A DNA stretch of 64,000 nt from Enhygromyxa salina (GTDB lineage: Bacteria; Myxococcota_A; Polyangia; Nannocystales; Nannocystaceae), in the NCBI RefSeq assembly GCF_002994615.1, contig NZ_PVNK01000278.1, positions 1-64,000 of the forward strand. Reading direction: 5' to 3'. Numbering within the stretch: the stretch's first letter is position 1; each line of letters opens with the position of its first letter. Of this stretch, positions 56,681 to 64,000 are shown piece by piece. The position numbers were made by a program, and so were the translations under genes. The notes under the pieces are model-generated. The model worked only from the letters and a program-made list of their open reading frames with translations, was not told the origin of the DNA and did not search any database.

Positions 56681-57652
56681 ATGCCCGTGTCACGAGAGAC
56701 GCTCCAACGTGCGATCGCTGCGGGCCTGGTCCTCGACGCGCTGCCCGACAGCTTCAACGCCCTCGGCCAGCGCTACAGCGGCAAGGTCCGCGAGAATTTC
56801 TCCGCCGACGGCCAGCGCTTGATCGTCGTCAGTGATCGGGTCAGCGCCTTCGACTGCGTGCTCGGGACCATCCCCTTCAAGGGCCAGGTCCTCAACCAGC
56901 TCGCCGCGTACTGGTTTGAGGTCACCGGCGAGCTGTTCCCCAATCACATGATCGGGGTCCCCGACGCCCAGGTCATGCGCGCGGTCGAGTGCGAGCCCTA
57001 CAAGGTCGAGATGGTCGTGCGCGGCTACCTGACCGGGTCGAGCTCGACCAGCATCTGGCGCGCCTACGAGCGCGGCGAGCGGAGCTTTTGCGGTCACACC
57101 CTGAGCGAGGGCCTCGTCCGCCACCAGAAGCTCCCGGCCAACATCGTCACGCCGACGACCAAGGCCGCCAAGGGCGAACACGACGAGAACAAGAGCCGGG
57201 CCGAGCTCATCGAGCTCGGCGTCATCGACGGGCCGCTGTTCGACCAGCTCGAGCAGCAGTGCCTCGCGCTCTTCGCCGAGGGCCAGCGCCTCGCCGCGGA
57301 GCGCGGGCTGATCCTCGTTGACACCAAGTACGAGCTCGGCCGCCGGCCCGACGGGGAGATCGTGCTCATCGACGAGATCCACACCCCCGACAGCTCACGC
57401 TACTGGTACGCCGACGGCTACGATGCCGCGATGGCCGCAGGCGAGAGCCCGCGGGCGCTCGACAAGGAGTACGTGCGGACCTGGCTGGTGTCCCAGGGCT
57501 TCACTGGCGACGGCCAGCCGCCGACCCTGCCCGACGAGGTCCGGATCGAGGCCGCGCTGCGCTACATCGAGACCTACGAGCGTGTGACGGGTCGCGCGTT
57601 CGAGCCTGATTTGAACCCGCCGGTCGAACGCCTGACCTCAAAGCTGCTATAG
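56681..57652 (+). CDS. purC: phosphoribosylaminoimidazole-succinocarboxamide synthase
   Basis: 323 residues, the long form. SAICAR synthetase motifs: [89 protein letters not shown] and DKEYVRTWL. Eighth step (ATP-dependent) of purine synthesis. Followed 11 nt later by purF. Confidence 0.95.
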   Translation: MPVSRETLQRAIAAGLVLDALPDSFNALGQRYSGKVRENFSADGQRLIVVSDRVSAFDCVLGTIPFKGQVLNQLAAYWFEVTGELFPNHMIGVPDAQVMRAVECEPYKVEMVVRGYLTGSSSTSIWRAYERGERSFCGHTLSEGLVRHQKLPANIVTPTTKAAKGEHDENKSRAELIELGVIDGPLFDQLEQQCLALFAEGQRLAAERGLILVDTKYELGRRPDGEIVLIDEIHTPDSSRYWYADGYDAAMAAGESPRALDKEYVRTWLVSQGFTGDGQPPTLPDEVRIEAALRYIETYERVTGRAFEPDLNPPVERLTSKLL

Positions 57653-57663
57653 GCTCGACGCGC

Positions 57664-59070
57664 ATGTGCGGCGTCTTCGGCATCTTCAATCATCCTGAGG
57701 CCGCGAACCTCGCCTACCTCGGGCTGCACTCCTTGCAGCACCGGGGCCAGGAGTCCGCGGGCGTCGTCAGCAACGATCGGGGCACGCTCCACGCCGTGCG
57801 CCAGATGGGCCACGTCGCCGACGTGTTCAACGAGCACCGCCTCGCGCAGCTGACCGGGCGCCTCGCCGTCGGTCACGTCCGCTACACGACCGCCGGCGGA
57901 TCGCTGCCCAAGAACATCCAGCCGCTGACCGTCGAGTACCGCCACGGCTCGGTTGCGATCGCCCACAACGGCAACCTCGTCAACGCCGAGGAGCTCCGCG
58001 ACGAGCTCGAGCACGAGGGCTCGATCTTCCACACCAACGCCGACACCGAGGTCGTGCTCCAGCTGATGGCGCGGAGCAACGAGCGCGACTGGGTCGACAA
58101 TCTGTTCGCGGCGCTCGGGCGCCTGCGCGGGGCGTTCAGCATCGTCATGACCTCGGGCGAGCGCCTCGTCGCGGCCCGCGACCCCCACGGCTTTCGGCCG
58201 CTGATCCTCGGCCGGATCAAGGGCGAGTACCCGCACCCCCACTACGGCAAGAACGCGTGGGTCGTGGCCTCGGAGACCTGCGCCTTCGATCTCATCAACG
58301 CCGAGCGGGTCCGCGACATCGAGCCCGGGGAGATCCTGGTCATCGACGGCGAGGGCCTGCGCAGCAGCCGGCTCAAGCCCGAGCCCAAGCGCTTTTGCGT
58401 GTTCGAGCACGTCTACTTCGCTCGGCCCGACAGCGTGCTCGACGAGGTCGCGGTCTACGACGCTCGGGTCGAGATGGGTCGGGCGCTCGCGCGCGAGCAG
58501 GGGACCGAGGCCGACGTGGTCATCCCGGTGCCCGACTCCGGTGTCGTCGCCGCCTTGGGCTACGCCAAGGAGGCCGGCCTGCCCTTCGAGATGGGCCTGA
58601 TCCGCAACCATTATGTTGGACGGACCTTCATCGAGCCCAAGGACTCGATCCGCCACTTCGGCGTCCGGCTCAAGCTCAACGCCGTGCCGCAGCTGCTCCG
58701 AGGCAAGCGGGTCGTGGTCGTCGACGACTCGATCGTGCGCGGCACGACCTCGCGCAAGATCGTCAAGATGATCCGCCAAGCTGGGGCCGCCGAGGTCCAC
58801 GTGCGCATCTCCTCGCCGCCGGTCTCGAACCCCTGCCACTACGGCATCGACACCCCGACCCGCGCCGAGCTGATCGCGTCGAGCTACAGCGTCGAGGAGA
58901 CCGCGCGCTTCATCGAGGCCGACAGCCTCGGGTACCTCAGCCCCGCGGGCTTGCTCAGCGCGGTCGGCGAGAGCGGCGACGACAACTACTGTTCGGCGTG
59001 CTTCACCGGCCGCTACCCCGTGCCGCTGCGCGCGACCAGCCGGCGGCAGCTGCGGCTGATCGAGGTCTGA
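57664..59070 (+). CDS. purF: amidophosphoribosyltransferase
   Basis: 468 residues. Starts [15 protein letters not shown], with the Cys exposed after Met removal as the Ntn glutaminase nucleophile; then [28 protein letters not shown] and [16 protein letters not shown]. The PRTase part has [20 protein letters not shown] (PRPP loop) and [13 protein letters not shown]. First committed step of purine synthesis. Three C-terminal Cys ([13 protein letters not shown]) suit the Fe-S class. Confidence 0.96.
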   Translation: MCGVFGIFNHPEAANLAYLGLHSLQHRGQESAGVVSNDRGTLHAVRQMGHVADVFNEHRLAQLTGRLAVGHVRYTTAGGSLPKNIQPLTVEYRHGSVAIAHNGNLVNAEELRDELEHEGSIFHTNADTEVVLQLMARSNERDWVDNLFAALGRLRGAFSIVMTSGERLVAARDPHGFRPLILGRIKGEYPHPHYGKNAWVVASETCAFDLINAERVRDIEPGEILVIDGEGLRSSRLKPEPKRFCVFEHVYFARPDSVLDEVAVYDARVEMGRALAREQGTEADVVIPVPDSGVVAALGYAKEAGLPFEMGLIRNHYVGRTFIEPKDSIRHFGVRLKLNAVPQLLRGKRVVVVDDSIVRGTTSRKIVKMIRQAGAAEVHVRISSPPVSNPCHYGIDTPTRAELIASSYSVEETARFIEADSLGYLSPAGLLSAVGESGDDNYCSACFTGRYPVPLRATSRRQLRLIEV

Positions 59071-59080
59071 TCGCGGCTCG

Positions 59081-59109
59081 TTGCGCGGCCGGGTCAGACC
59101 GGCTAGCTT
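59081..59109 (+). promoter_or_regulatory. candidate prfB promoter close to the start codon
   Basis: TTGCGC (59081-59086), 17 bp, TAGCTT (59104-59109), then 9 nt to ATG 59119. No ribosome site precedes the ATG. Confidence 0.45.
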
Positions 59110-59118
59110 GCGACCGCC

Positions 59119-60265
59119 ATGACCGCCACGACCGACTCGACCCTCCCCGAGCACGCCAAGGTGACGGATCTCGTAGCTCGCCTCGATGACCGGATCGGCG
59201 AGCTGCGGAGGCATCTTTGACTACCACAGCAAGATAGAGAAGCTCGAGGAGTACGAAGAGGCGACCGGCGATCCCAGCTTCTGGGACGACAACGACCGGG
59301 CCCAGAAGCTCCTGCGCGAGCAGGCCACGATCAAGAAGATCGTCGACGAGATCGACCACGCGCAGCAGGTGCTGGACGACGGCCGTGAGCTCTACGAGCT
59401 CGCGCGCGAGGAGTCCGACCCCGACAGCATCCGCGAGGCGTGGCAGAGCCTCCAGCAGGCCGACGCGATGCTCGCCAAGCTCGAGTTCCGTCGGATGCTC
59501 GGCGGCCCTCACGACGCGGACAGCGCGCTGCTCTCCGTCAACGCGGGGGCCGGCGGCGTCGACAGCCAGGACTGGGCCGAGATGCTCCTGCGCATGTACC
59601 AGCGCTGGGGCGAGCGTCACGGGTTCACCGTCAAGGTCCTCGACATCCAAGAGGGGGACCAGGCTGGGATCCGCGGGGCCGACCTGTCGATCGAGGGTGA
59701 CTACGCCTACGGCTGGCTGCGGTCCGAGATCGGCGTTCACCGCCTCGTGCGCATCTCGCCCTTCGACTCCCAGGCCCGGCGCCAGACCAGCTTCGCCAGC
59801 GTCATGATCCTGCCCGATCTCGGCGAGGACGCGGACTTCGACATCGAGGTCACGCCCGCCGACATCCGCGTCGACAAGTACCGGGCCTCGGGCGCTGGCG
59901 GCCAGCACGTCAACAAGACCGAGTCGGCCGTGCGCCTGACTCACCTCGAGACCGGCATCGTCGTCGCCTGTCAGCTCGAGCGCTCGCAGCACAAGAACAT
60001 GGCCACAGCCATGCGCATGCTCAAGGCCAGGCTGTGGGAGGTCGAGCAGCAAAAGCGGCAGCAGGAGATGCAGGCGCTCGAGGGCGACAAGAAGAGCATC
60101 GAGTGGGGCAGCCAGATCCGATCCTACGTGATCCACCCCTACCAGCAGGTCAACGACCACCGCACGGAGCTCAAGCAGTCCAACGTCAGCGCGGTCCTCG
60201 ACGGCGACCTCGACGCGTTCATGGAGGCGTTCTTGCTCATGGAGGGCAAGCCGACCAAGCGCTGA
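59119..60265 (+). CDS. prfB: peptide chain release factor 2, expressed by programmed +1 frameshift
   Basis: 381 residues after frameshift. Frame one runs 33 codons from ATG 59119 to CTT then TGA at 59218-59220; slipping +1 on CTT-T continues with GAC TAC (DYHSKIEKLEEYEE). The second frame has no start that would give a complete RF2, so the shift is required. Release-factor motifs: RISPFDSQARRQTSFASV (SPF reads UGA/UAA) and the peptidyl-hydrolase GGQ in RASGAGGQHVNKTESAVRL. It terminates translation at UGA and UAA, and RF2 shortage favours the frameshift, giving autoregulation. Confidence 0.93.
59207..59221 (+). promoter_or_regulatory. prfB: RF2 programmed frameshift site
   Basis: GGAGG (59207-59211), three bases, CTT TGA C. 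The internal Shine-Dalgarno-like element and slippery CTTTGAC match the E. coli site in sequence and spacing. Confidence 0.9.
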
Positions 60266-60330
60266 TGCTCTGGGTCGTGGTGGGTTTTTCAGCAGCTTGC
60301 TAGGGTTCTCCAACCGACTGTCTGTTCACC

Positions 60331-62583
60331 ATGGCCTCGGCACCTTGGACCCACGCGCTCGAGTGGCGCATCGCCTGGCGACACCTGCGTGTCGGCGAGC
60401 GTCACCCGCGGTGGGTCGACGCGCTGACCGGCGTCAGCTTGTTTCTCCTGTTGTCCGGTCTGGGCTTCGTGCTCTGGGCCGTCCACCTCGGCCCGGCGCC
60501 CGAGCCCGGTGAGCAGCTGTTCTCGGCCGCGGTTGCGACGGCGCAGCAGCGCCTGTTTGGCCTGTTCGGCGGGCTGAACCTCGCGATCGGCGTGATGCTC
60601 CTGGTCCTCGCCGCGCTCGCCCGCTTCTTCAACCTCCTGGCCACGATCATCACGATGTCCGTGCTGCTCGGCTGCATGGCGCTGGTCGTGGTCTTGTCGT
60701 TGATGAGCGGGCTCGAGGCTGATCTACGCGACAAGATCCTCAACCAAAAAGCTCACCTGCGCGTCTCGGCCAGCGACGGCAACCGCTTCACCGACTACGG
60801 GGCCCTGGTCGAGGTGCTCGACACGATCCCCGAGGTCGCGGGCGCGAGCCCCTACCTCGAGGCCGAGATCATGGTTCGCAGCGGGATCAACCGCCAGGGC
60901 GCGGTCCTGCTCGGGGTCGAGCCCGAGCTGCTGCTGAGGGTCTCGAACATCGCCGAGATCATGCGCGAGGGCAGCTTCGACTCGCTGACGGACCCGTCGA
61001 GCATCCCCGATCCCGATCCCTTCGCCACGAGCGACGCCGAGACCCCCTGGCGGCTTCGCCACCTCGAGAAAGACAAGAACAAGGCCGCGAGCAAGTCGGG
61101 CAAGCCCGCCTCTTCGGGCATCGGAGCCAAGCGGATCCCCCCGCTGCCGAAGCTCGACGACGACGACGCCGGCGACGACGACGACGACGATGATGACGAC
61201 GACGCCGACGACGAGCCGAAGCCGCGCATCGGCGCGGGTTCGGGGTCGAGCGCCGGTCTCAGCGGCAGGATCCCGCCGCCGCCCGCCGAGCTGTTCGGCC
61301 AGCCCGGCGGCAAGCCCGGCCCCTTCGGCCCGAGCGGCTTGCCGCGCGGCCAGGGCCGCGACGGTGACGCTGACGGCTGGGAGGATCCGGTCGACGTCCT
61401 CGGCCTCGACTCGGACGAGGCGCCGCCCGCCCCGGAGCCGGCAGCGCCGGTCGCGGACACGGCCCCGCCGAAGCGCGATGGCTGGGGTGGTGACGATGGC
61501 TGGGAAGATCCGGTCGAGGTCCTCGAACTCCCGGACGGCGCGGACGGAGCTGAAGGCGCGGACGGAGCTGAAGGCGCGCCCGCAGAGGAAGGGGCAGGGG
61601 AGGGCTCGCCCGAAGGAGCGGACCCGCCCGAGCTCGAGGCCGAAAGCGACGAGCTCCGCGCGGAGGGGGTCGTCGATCCAATCTTGATCGGTCGGGAGCT
61701 CGCCAACGAGCTCGCGGTCGGGGTCGGGGCTCGCGTCCAGCTGATCACCCCGGTCGGGCGGCTGACACCCGCTGGCCGGGTCCCAGGCATCCTCGCCGCC
61801 AAGGTCGGCGGCGTGTTCCACTCGGGCATGTACGAGTACGACCGCAAGAACGTCTACGCGCCGCTGTCGGTCACGCAGGCTTTTTTGCGCACGGGGGATC
61901 GGGTCTCGGGCATCGAGGTCAAGCTCCACGACATCAGCCGCGTCGACGCGGGCAAGGCCGCGGTCGAGGCCCAGCTGCGCGCGGCCGGGCGGTCCGCGCC
62001 GCTGCTGCGCCGGACCATCGCCCGGCTCGTCAACGCGATCTCCGACGAGGCCCTGCGCGAGCAGGTCGCGGCCCGCCACGGCGTCGACGCAGGCGAGTCG
62101 GAGCTCATCGTCGAGAGCTGGAAGGAGCTCAACCGCAACCTGTTCTCGGCCATGTTCCTCGAGAAGATCGCGATGTTCGTCGCGCTGCTGTTCGTGGTCC
62201 TGGTCGCCAGCTTCGGCATCCTGGCCTCGAACCTCATGAGCGTGATCGAAAAGAGTAAAGAGATCGCAATCCTCAAGGCCATGGGCAGCCCGGATCAGCT
62301 GATCCAGCGCGTGTTCGTGGCCGAGGGTCTGTGCCTCGGATTACTCGGGGCCATGGGGGGGATCAGCGTCGGCCTGGGGCTGTGCTGGGCCCTCGATCGC
62401 TTCGGCTTCCCCTTTAACGAGAACGTCTACTACATCGAGCGGCTGCCGGTCGTGGTCAACCCCTTCGAAGTCGCGGTCGTCGGCGTTGCCGCGCTGGTGA
62501 TCGTGTTCCTGTCGAGCCTCTATCCCGCTCGTGTGGCTTCGCGCATGCGCCCCGTCGATGGCCTCCGCCAGCAGGAAAAATAG
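60331..62583 (+). CDS. lolC: lipoprotein-releasing ABC transporter permease (LolC/LolE) with acidic insert
   Basis: 750 residues against about 410. The N-terminal LolC/E start [17 protein letters not shown] is interrupted by two extra helices (about 33-52 and 81-99) before the usual first helix ([39 protein letters not shown]). Residues ~216-446 are an inserted disordered stretch with an Asp run (about 276-294), Pro/Gly segments and two near-identical DGWEDPV blocks; then [20 protein letters not shown] resumes the family. FtsX domain: [35 protein letters not shown]. Extracts lipoproteins toward LolA. Confidence 0.9.
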   Translation: MASAPWTHALEWRIAWRHLRVGERHPRWVDALTGVSLFLLLSGLGFVLWAVHLGPAPEPGEQLFSAAVATAQQRLFGLFGGLNLAIGVMLLVLAALARFFNLLATIITMSVLLGCMALVVVLSLMSGLEADLRDKILNQKAHLRVSASDGNRFTDYGALVEVLDTIPEVAGASPYLEAEIMVRSGINRQGAVLLGVEPELLLRVSNIAEIMREGSFDSLTDPSSIPDPDPFATSDAETPWRLRHLEKDKNKAASKSGKPASSGIGAKRIPPLPKLDDDDAGDDDDDDDDDDADDEPKPRIGAGSGSSAGLSGRIPPPPAELFGQPGGKPGPFGPSGLPRGQGRDGDADGWEDPVDVLGLDSDEAPPAPEPAAPVADTAPPKRDGWGGDDGWEDPVEVLELPDGADGAEGADGAEGAPAEEGAGEGSPEGADPPELEAESDELRAEGVVDPILIGRELANELAVGVGARVQLITPVGRLTPAGRVPGILAAKVGGVFHSGMYEYDRKNVYAPLSVTQAFLRTGDRVSGIEVKLHDISRVDAGKAAVEAQLRAAGRSAPLLRRTIARLVNAISDEALREQVAARHGVDAGESELIVESWKELNRNLFSAMFLEKIAMFVALLFVVLVASFGILASNLMSVIEKSKEIAILKAMGSPDQLIQRVFVAEGLCLGLLGAMGGISVGLGLCWALDRFGFPFNENVYYIERLPVVVNPFEVAVVGVAALVIVFLSSLYPARVASRMRPVDGLRQQEK

Positions 62584-62729
62584 GGTGTAAGACTCCCCCC
62601 GGCACATCTTTGTCGTCTCCTGACTCGGGCCTGCGGCCCCGACACCTTCGCTTCGCTCGGCCCCTCAGGTCGGCGTGGCCCGCGGACGGCCAGCCAAATG
62701 ATCTCGCCGCACTTGCCTGGCCCTCGGCG

Positions 62730-62758
62730 TTGACACCCCTGGGCCCCGGTTCTACGGT
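62730..62758 (+). promoter_or_regulatory. candidate lolD promoter
   Basis: TTGACA (62730-62735), 17 bp, TACGGT (62753-62758), 22 nt before ATG 62781. The 197-nt gap also holds a GC-rich imperfect palindrome (about 62625-62690). Confidence 0.45.
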
Positions 62759-62780
62759 TGGCCCCGTTTCGCGCCCCGAG

Positions 62781-63551
62781 ATGCTTCCGTCCGCCCAAGA
62801 CGCACCCGTGCTCGTGCAAGTGCGCGAGATGTACAAGAGCTTCCAGCACGGTTCGCGCAAGCTCGAGGTGTTGCGTGGCGTCAACCTGACCGTGCGCTCG
62901 GGCGAGATGGTCACGATCATCGGCGCGTCGGGTGCCGGCAAGTCCACGCTCCTGCACTGCCTCGGGACCCTCGACCTCCCGACCTCCGGCGAGATCCTGT
63001 TCTCGCCCGTCGGTGGCGGGACCCCGACCGACATCACCCGCCTGCCGCCGCCCGACCTGGCCGAGTTCCGCAACCGCACGATCGGCTTCGTGTTTCAGTT
63101 CCACCACCTGCTGCCCGAGTTCTCCGCGCTCGAGAACGCGATGATGCCCGCACTGATCGCCCGGACCCCGACCCGGCAGGCCCGCGAGCAAGCCGAGGAG
63201 ATGCTCGACGCCGTCGGCATGAGCGACCGCCTCGCCCACCGCCCCGGTGAGCTGTCGGGCGGCGAGCAGCAGCGCGTCGCGATCGCTCGGGCCCTGGCCA
63301 TGCGGCCGCGCCTGCTCCTGGCCGACGAGCCGACCGGCAACCTCGACACCCGGACCAGCGCCGAGGTCCACGAGCTCTTGTTTCGCCTCAACCTCGAGCA
63401 CGATCTGAGCATGCTGATCGTGACCCACAACATGGAGCTCGCGCAGCAGATGCCGCGCGTGGTCCGAATGGCCGATGGCCGCATCCTCGAGGGCGACGGC
63501 CAGGACGTCGACCCCTCCAACGAACCAGAGTCGCCGCTGGCGTCCGAGTGA
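62781..63551 (+). CDS. lolD: lipoprotein-releasing ABC transporter ATP-binding protein LolD
   Basis: 256 residues from ATG 62781. Walker [14 protein letters not shown]-loop [17 protein letters not shown] (family-typical), signature [15 protein letters not shown], Walker [14 protein letters not shown]-loop IVTHNMELA. The ATPase partner of the permease just upstream; bamA starts 4 nt after its stop. Upstream in-frame sequence to 62610 does not match the family. Confidence 0.94.
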   Translation: MLPSAQDAPVLVQVREMYKSFQHGSRKLEVLRGVNLTVRSGEMVTIIGASGAGKSTLLHCLGTLDLPTSGEILFSPVGGGTPTDITRLPPPDLAEFRNRTIGFVFQFHHLLPEFSALENAMMPALIARTPTRQAREQAEEMLDAVGMSDRLAHRPGELSGGEQQRVAIARALAMRPRLLLADEPTGNLDTRTSAEVHELLFRLNLEHDLSMLIVTHNMELAQQMPRVVRMADGRILEGDGQDVDPSNEPESPLASE

Positions 63552-63555
63552 GCCC

Positions 63556-64000
63556 GTGACCGATCGGCCACAACAGCGCACCTGGGGCGACCAGACCGGC
63601 GCCGACGCGAGCGCGAGGCGCGAGGGCGGGGCCAGCTGGCTGCTCGCGCTGCTGGCCGTGGTCATGATCCTGGTCCCGCGGGTCGCGGCGGCCAACAACC
63701 CCGGGTTCGGGCGCGCGCCTTCGATCATCGACCCGAGCTTTCGGCCCGCGCTGCTCGAGTTCGCCGAGGTCGAGGACGAGGCCTGGAGCCAGCCGATCTC
63801 GGACATCCATTTCCGCGGCAACCGCCGGGTCGAGTCCGAGGCGATGCTGCTCGAGCTCGACAGCAACGTCGGCGAGCTGGTCACGCCCGACAAGCTCGCC
63901 CGCGATCTCAAGGCCCTGTGGGCCCTCGGTTACTTCGAAGACGTCTACGTCGAGGGCGAGCTGACGCCGGCCGGCGTCGTGCTGACCTACGTCGTCAAGG
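63556..64000 (+). CDS. bamA: outer membrane protein assembly factor BamA, N-terminal part (runs off the window)
   Basis: 148 residues visible from GTG 63556. A hydrophobic signal segment [18 protein letters not shown] (28-45) follows a ~25-residue polar N-terminus. The first POTRA domain begins about residue 80: [40 protein letters not shown]. BamA inserts beta-barrel proteins in the outer membrane. Its place after lolCD groups lipoprotein and barrel export. A TamA or other Omp85 member cannot be fully excluded without the C-terminus. Confidence 0.85.
   Translation, partial: MTDRPQQRTWGDQTGADASARREGGASWLLALLAVVMILVPRVAAANNPGFGRAPSIIDPSFRPALLEFAEVEDEAWSQPISDIHFRGNRRVESEAMLLELDSNVGELVTPDKLARDLKALWALGYFEDVYVEGELTPAGVVLTYVVK

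Overview
The window is very GC-rich (roughly 70% by eye, with third codon positions almost always G or C). It is dense with long protein genes and carries many overlapping start/stop junctions (GTGA, ATGA). Eukaryote-like Ser/Thr kinases with a C-terminal membrane anchor, a PEGA-type kinase tail and several secreted or lipoprotein genes of unknown function point to a myxobacterium. I would guess the Nannocystineae (Nannocystis/Enhygromyxa/Plesiocystis-like), but this is an inference from gene content, not from a marker comparison. I found no rRNA, tRNA, CRISPR array, phage or transposase gene.

Layout. 1-5.9 kb: the end of a beta-rich protein of unknown function, a DUF434-type gene, a 23S rRNA uridine methyltransferase (rlmD), holA, then a 168-bp palindromic element with a 21-bp tandem repeat, then rpsT (minus) divergent from a cyclophilin lipoprotein. 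6-12 kb is accessory: an AT-richer leader with GCGATC repeats, a non-RD Ser/Thr kinase with a very long activation segment, and, convergent with it, a 1312-residue exported repeat protein of no family I recognise. 12-24 kb: one long metabolic run, yceD-rpmF-plsX-fabD-fabG-acpP-fabF (no fabH), rpiB, nrdR, ribD-ribE-ribBA, coaBC and a family-4 uracil-DNA glycosylase. 24-31.4 kb: an HU protein with a histone-H1-like tail, an MMPL/RND exporter followed by a TetR regulator, a Memo-family gene and a secreted TPR-like protein. 31.5-35.4 kb: a PEGA-tailed Ser/Thr kinase and a Kelch-like lipoprotein.

35.4-44 kb: the widespread cluster queA-tgt-yajC-secD-secF-recJ. 44-46.6 kb: a small lipoprotein, a two-helix membrane protein, and an ECF sigma factor overlapping an NrsF-like membrane anti-sigma gene. 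46.6-60.3 kb: rimP-nusA-ylxR-infB-rbfA-truB-rpsO-pnp-dut, then purC, purF and prfB. prfB has an intact programmed +1 frameshift site. 60.3-64 kb: lolC/E-lolD and the start of bamA (outer-membrane lipoprotein and protein assembly).

Taken together, most of the window is core machinery for translation, RNA decay, fatty acid, riboflavin, CoA and purine synthesis, protein secretion and envelope assembly. The novelty lies in the islands between the conserved blocks. The best leads are the 1312-residue Pro/aromatic repeat protein, the palindromic element that forms the holA stop codon, the HU-H1 fusion, the lolC/E protein with extra helices and a 230-residue acidic insert, and several genes whose -10-like box lies so close to the start codon that the mRNA may be leaderless.
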